Source: JANYIP01 sp031394045 (GTDB taxonomy: Bacteria; Actinomycetota; Actinomycetes; Prado026). Taken from it: a DNA stretch of 8,098 nucleotides. The DNA lies in assembly GCA_031394045.1 (NCBI GenBank), contig JANMWN010000269.1:1-8098 (forward strand), read 5' to 3'. A model generated the notes under the pieces. It was not told the origin of the DNA, did not search any database, and was given only the letters and a program-made list of their open reading frames with translations. The position numbers and the translations under genes were made by a program. Of this stretch, positions 6,044 to 8,098 are shown piece by piece (positions within the stretch are counted from its first letter, which is position 1; each line of letters starts with the position of its first letter).

Positions 6044-8098
6044 ATGGCACGCAGGCTCGCCAGGACGGTCGCTGCCAAGGTCCCCGGCAGCCGCCGGGCC
6101 ATGCTTCGCCTCGACCAGCTCCGCAAGTCCAAGCCGCTGCGCGCCTCGGGCCTGTTCGAGGTGGAGTGGTACTCCTTGCAGGCCGGCTCGACGTTCAGCG
6201 ACGTCGACTCCTGCGTCCACCACTATCTCGCCGGCGGCTGGCGGCGCGGCTGGTCGCCGAACCCCCTGTTCGAGCCCGGCTTCTTCGGGCGGTCCGGCTG
6301 GAACAAGTCGGCGACCGACCCGGTCTGGGAGATGCTCCGCGACCGTACCCGCCGGCCGACCCACCCGCTCTTCGACCCGGCCCGCTACCTCAAAGCCGTG
6401 CCTGCGGCCGCTGAGCACCCAGGCCACGCCCTCGGCCACTTCCTCGAGCATGCGACCGCCCAGACCGCCCTGCCCGTCGACGCCTCGCTCCGCGCCGCAG
6501 AGCCGCTGCTCTGGGGAGACGTGCGCCCCCGCCTGCTGGCGGCCGGTCGGCGCTTTGCGCATGACCAGCACCTAGGGCGCAAGCGGATGACCCGGAGCTG
6601 GGACGCGAAGGCCGAGAACGCGCTGATCGCCGATGCGCTCGCGCTTCCCCTTCCCGTCGGTGAGGGCGCCGGCACTCCGCTGGTCTCGATCGTCATGCCG
6701 GTACGAAACCGTTCCGAGCAGGTGCCGCTCGCGATCCGCTCGGTGCAGGCGCAGACGTTCGCCGGCTGGGAGCTCGTCGTTGTCGACGACGGCTCGACCG
6801 ATGACACCCGCGCGGTCCTCGCCGGCCTCGCCGCCACCGACGCCCGGATCACTGTCCTCGAGAGGGACGCGCTAGGGGTCTCGACGGCCCGCAACGAGGG
6901 CATCGAGCAGACCCGGGGGCGCTACGTCGCCTTCCTGGACTCCGACAACGAGTGGACCGAGCACTTCCTCGACGTCTCGCTGCGACTGATGGCGGCCCGC
7001 AACCTGCGCGCGGCCTACTGCGCGCTCAACGGCAAGCGGGACGGCCACGACTGGTACCGAGCATTCGACGGCGGGCTCGAAGACCTGCTGGTGCACAACC
7101 ACATCGACCTGAACGCACTCGTGGTCGAGCGGTCCTTGCTGATAGAGACCGGCGGGTTCGACGCCACTCTGCGGCGGTCCGTCGACTGGGATCTTGCCAT
7201 CAAGATCGCCAAGCTCAGCCGACCGGGCTACCTCCCGTTCATCGGGGTCCACTACGACGACGACCGCGAGACCGCGGACCGGATCACCACGCGCGAGCTG
7301 GCCAGCTGGGGCGACCGGGTCCTCGACGCCCACATCGTCGACTGGCCCCGGCTGCGTGCTCTCGAGCGGGTCGCCGGTCGCGTCTCCGTCGTGATGCCCA
7401 CGTACGACGACTGGCGGATGACGGCGCGTGCGGTTGCAGCGGTCCTAGCCGAGGCGGCCGCCGGCGACAGCGACGTCGAGGTGGTCGTCGTCGACAACGG
7501 CTCGTCACGCGTCGTGTTGGCGACGCTGCAGGCATGCTTCGCCGGTCACCCGCGTGTCACGCTCGTACGCAACGTCCGCAACCTGAACTTCGCGCTCGGG
7601 TCCAACACCGGTGTCGCCGCGTCGACAGGCAGCACCGTGCTGTTCCTCAACAACGACACCGAGGTGCAGCCCGGTTGGCTCGCGCCGCTGACCGAGGCAC
7701 TGGACGACCCGGATATCCTTGCTGCGCAACCACTTCTTCTCTTCCCCGACGGCACCGTGCAGTGCGCGGGTGTGGTCTTCCCCGGACTCGACGGGCTTCC
7801 GGTCCACCTGCTGGCTCACCACCCGGCCGAGGACGCAGCACGCGTAGGGACGTTCGAGCCCTCGGCGCTGACCGGCGCCGCCCTGGCCCTGCGTGCCGAC
7901 GACGTGCTCGATCTCAAGGGCTTCGACCCGCTGTTCCAGAACGGCTGGGAGGACGTGGACCTCTGCCTTCGGCTGGCGCAGCTACGGTCCGGGCGCTTCG
8001 TCGTACCCACCGCCTCCGTCGTCACCCACCACGAGAGCAAGACGCCGGGGCGGGGCAAGCACATCGCGCAGAACCGGCAGACCTTCATGGCCCGGTGG
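6044..8098 (+). CDS. Two-domain GT2 glycosyltransferase, 3'-truncated by window edge
   Basis: The frame runs open from the ATG to the last base, giving 685 codons without a stop. It is therefore a partial gene that a search for complete ORFs would miss. The N-terminus is basic. Residues 42-77 carry WYSLQ, HHYL and PNPLFE, matching the module of the gene at 3270 almost position for position, and a further HPLFDPARYL repeat follows near 110. The first GT2 domain (about 213-400) has SIVMPVRN, DDGS (248-251), DSD (299-301) and DWD (381-383). The second (about 447 to the end) has SVVMPTYD, DNGS (484-487), NND (536-538), a GSNTG segment and GWEDVDL (Glu636, Asp637), typical of rhamnosyl- and O-antigen-type GT2 enzymes. 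Both domains appear catalytically intact. GGGGG at 6028-6032 may serve as ribosome site; an in-frame TAG nine bases upstream excludes an earlier start. It probably adds two sugars or a repeating unit to the surface glycan. Confidence 0.92.
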   Translation, partial: MARRLARTVAAKVPGSRRAMLRLDQLRKSKPLRASGLFEVEWYSLQAGSTFSDVDSCVHHYLAGGWRRGWSPNPLFEPGFFGRSGWNKSATDPVWEMLRDRTRRPTHPLFDPARYLKAVPAAAEHPGHALGHFLEHATAQTALPVDASLRAAEPLLWGDVRPRLLAAGRRFAHDQHLGRKRMTRSWDAKAENALIADALALPLPVGEGAGTPLVSIVMPVRNRSEQVPLAIRSVQAQTFAGWELVVVDDGSTDDTRAVLAGLAATDARITVLERDALGVSTARNEGIEQTRGRYVAFLDSDNEWTEHFLDVSLRLMAARNLRAAYCALNGKRDGHDWYRAFDGGLEDLLVHNHIDLNALVVERSLLIETGGFDATLRRSVDWDLAIKIAKLSRPGYLPFIGVHYDDDRETADRITTRELASWGDRVLDAHIVDWPRLRALERVAGRVSVVMPTYDDWRMTARAVAAVLAEAAAGDSDVEVVVVDNGSSRVVLATLQACFAGHPRVTLVRNVRNLNFALGSNTGVAASTGSTVLFLNNDTEVQPGWLAPLTEALDDPDILAAQPLLLFPDGTVQCAGVVFPGLDGLPVHLLAHHPAEDAARVGTFEPSALTGAALALRADDVLDLKGFDPLFQNGWEDVDLCLRLAQLRSGRFVVPTASVVTHHESKTPGRGKHIAQNRQTFMARW

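Noticed and set aside
1..8098. tRNA, rRNA, CRISPR arrays, insertion sequences or phage genes
   Set aside because: None is visible: no spaced direct repeats, transposase motifs or structural RNA signatures, and nearly all the sequence is accounted for by glycan genes.

Overview
The window is a very G+C-rich stretch with GTG starts, GTGA/TAGTG-type gene junctions and strong G/C bias at third codon positions. This points to an actinobacterium (Actinomycetota). I cannot name a genus from the sequence alone. All seven genes lie on the + strand and belong to one cell-surface polysaccharide cluster. The first and last genes are cut by the window edges.

Layout: (i) 1-616, the 3' two-thirds of rmlB (dTDP-glucose 4,6-dehydratase), overlapping by 4 nt with (ii) rmlD (dTDP-4-dehydrorhamnose reductase), 613-1482. 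These make two of the four steps to dTDP-L-rhamnose; rmlA and rmlC are not in the window. (iii) 1488-2447, a methyltransferase with an N-terminal four-cysteine zinc-ribbon-like knuckle. (iv) 2458-3270, a RgpF-type (rhamnan synthesis F family) protein. (v) 3270-5009, a GT2 glycosyltransferase with a conserved N-terminal module, an intact GT2 domain, and a second GT2-like domain that is degenerate and stops short. (vi) 5109-6026, a second, unrelated methyltransferase with a helical tail. (vii) 6044 to the window end, a large two-domain GT2 glycosyltransferase, at least 685 residues, still open at the edge. Genes v and vii are paralogues with the same domain order; in vii both GT2 domains look intact.

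The only real intergenic gap (5010-5108) holds a 12-bp tandem repeat that starts at the stop region of gene v and forms a canonical G-quadruplex pattern on the + strand. It is followed by a possible -10 box and a Shine-Dalgarno site for gene vi. The other genes are packed at -4 to +17 nt and probably form an operon, perhaps with a second start point before gene vi.

Inferred joint role: RmlB/RmlD supply dTDP-rhamnose, the RgpF-like protein and the GT2 enzymes build a rhamnose-containing surface glycan, and the methyltransferases modify or cap it. The most interesting points are the decayed second GT2 domain of gene v ending exactly at the tandem repeat, the G4-forming repeat itself, and a similar Tyr-centred basic C-terminal tail on two otherwise unrelated methyltransferases.
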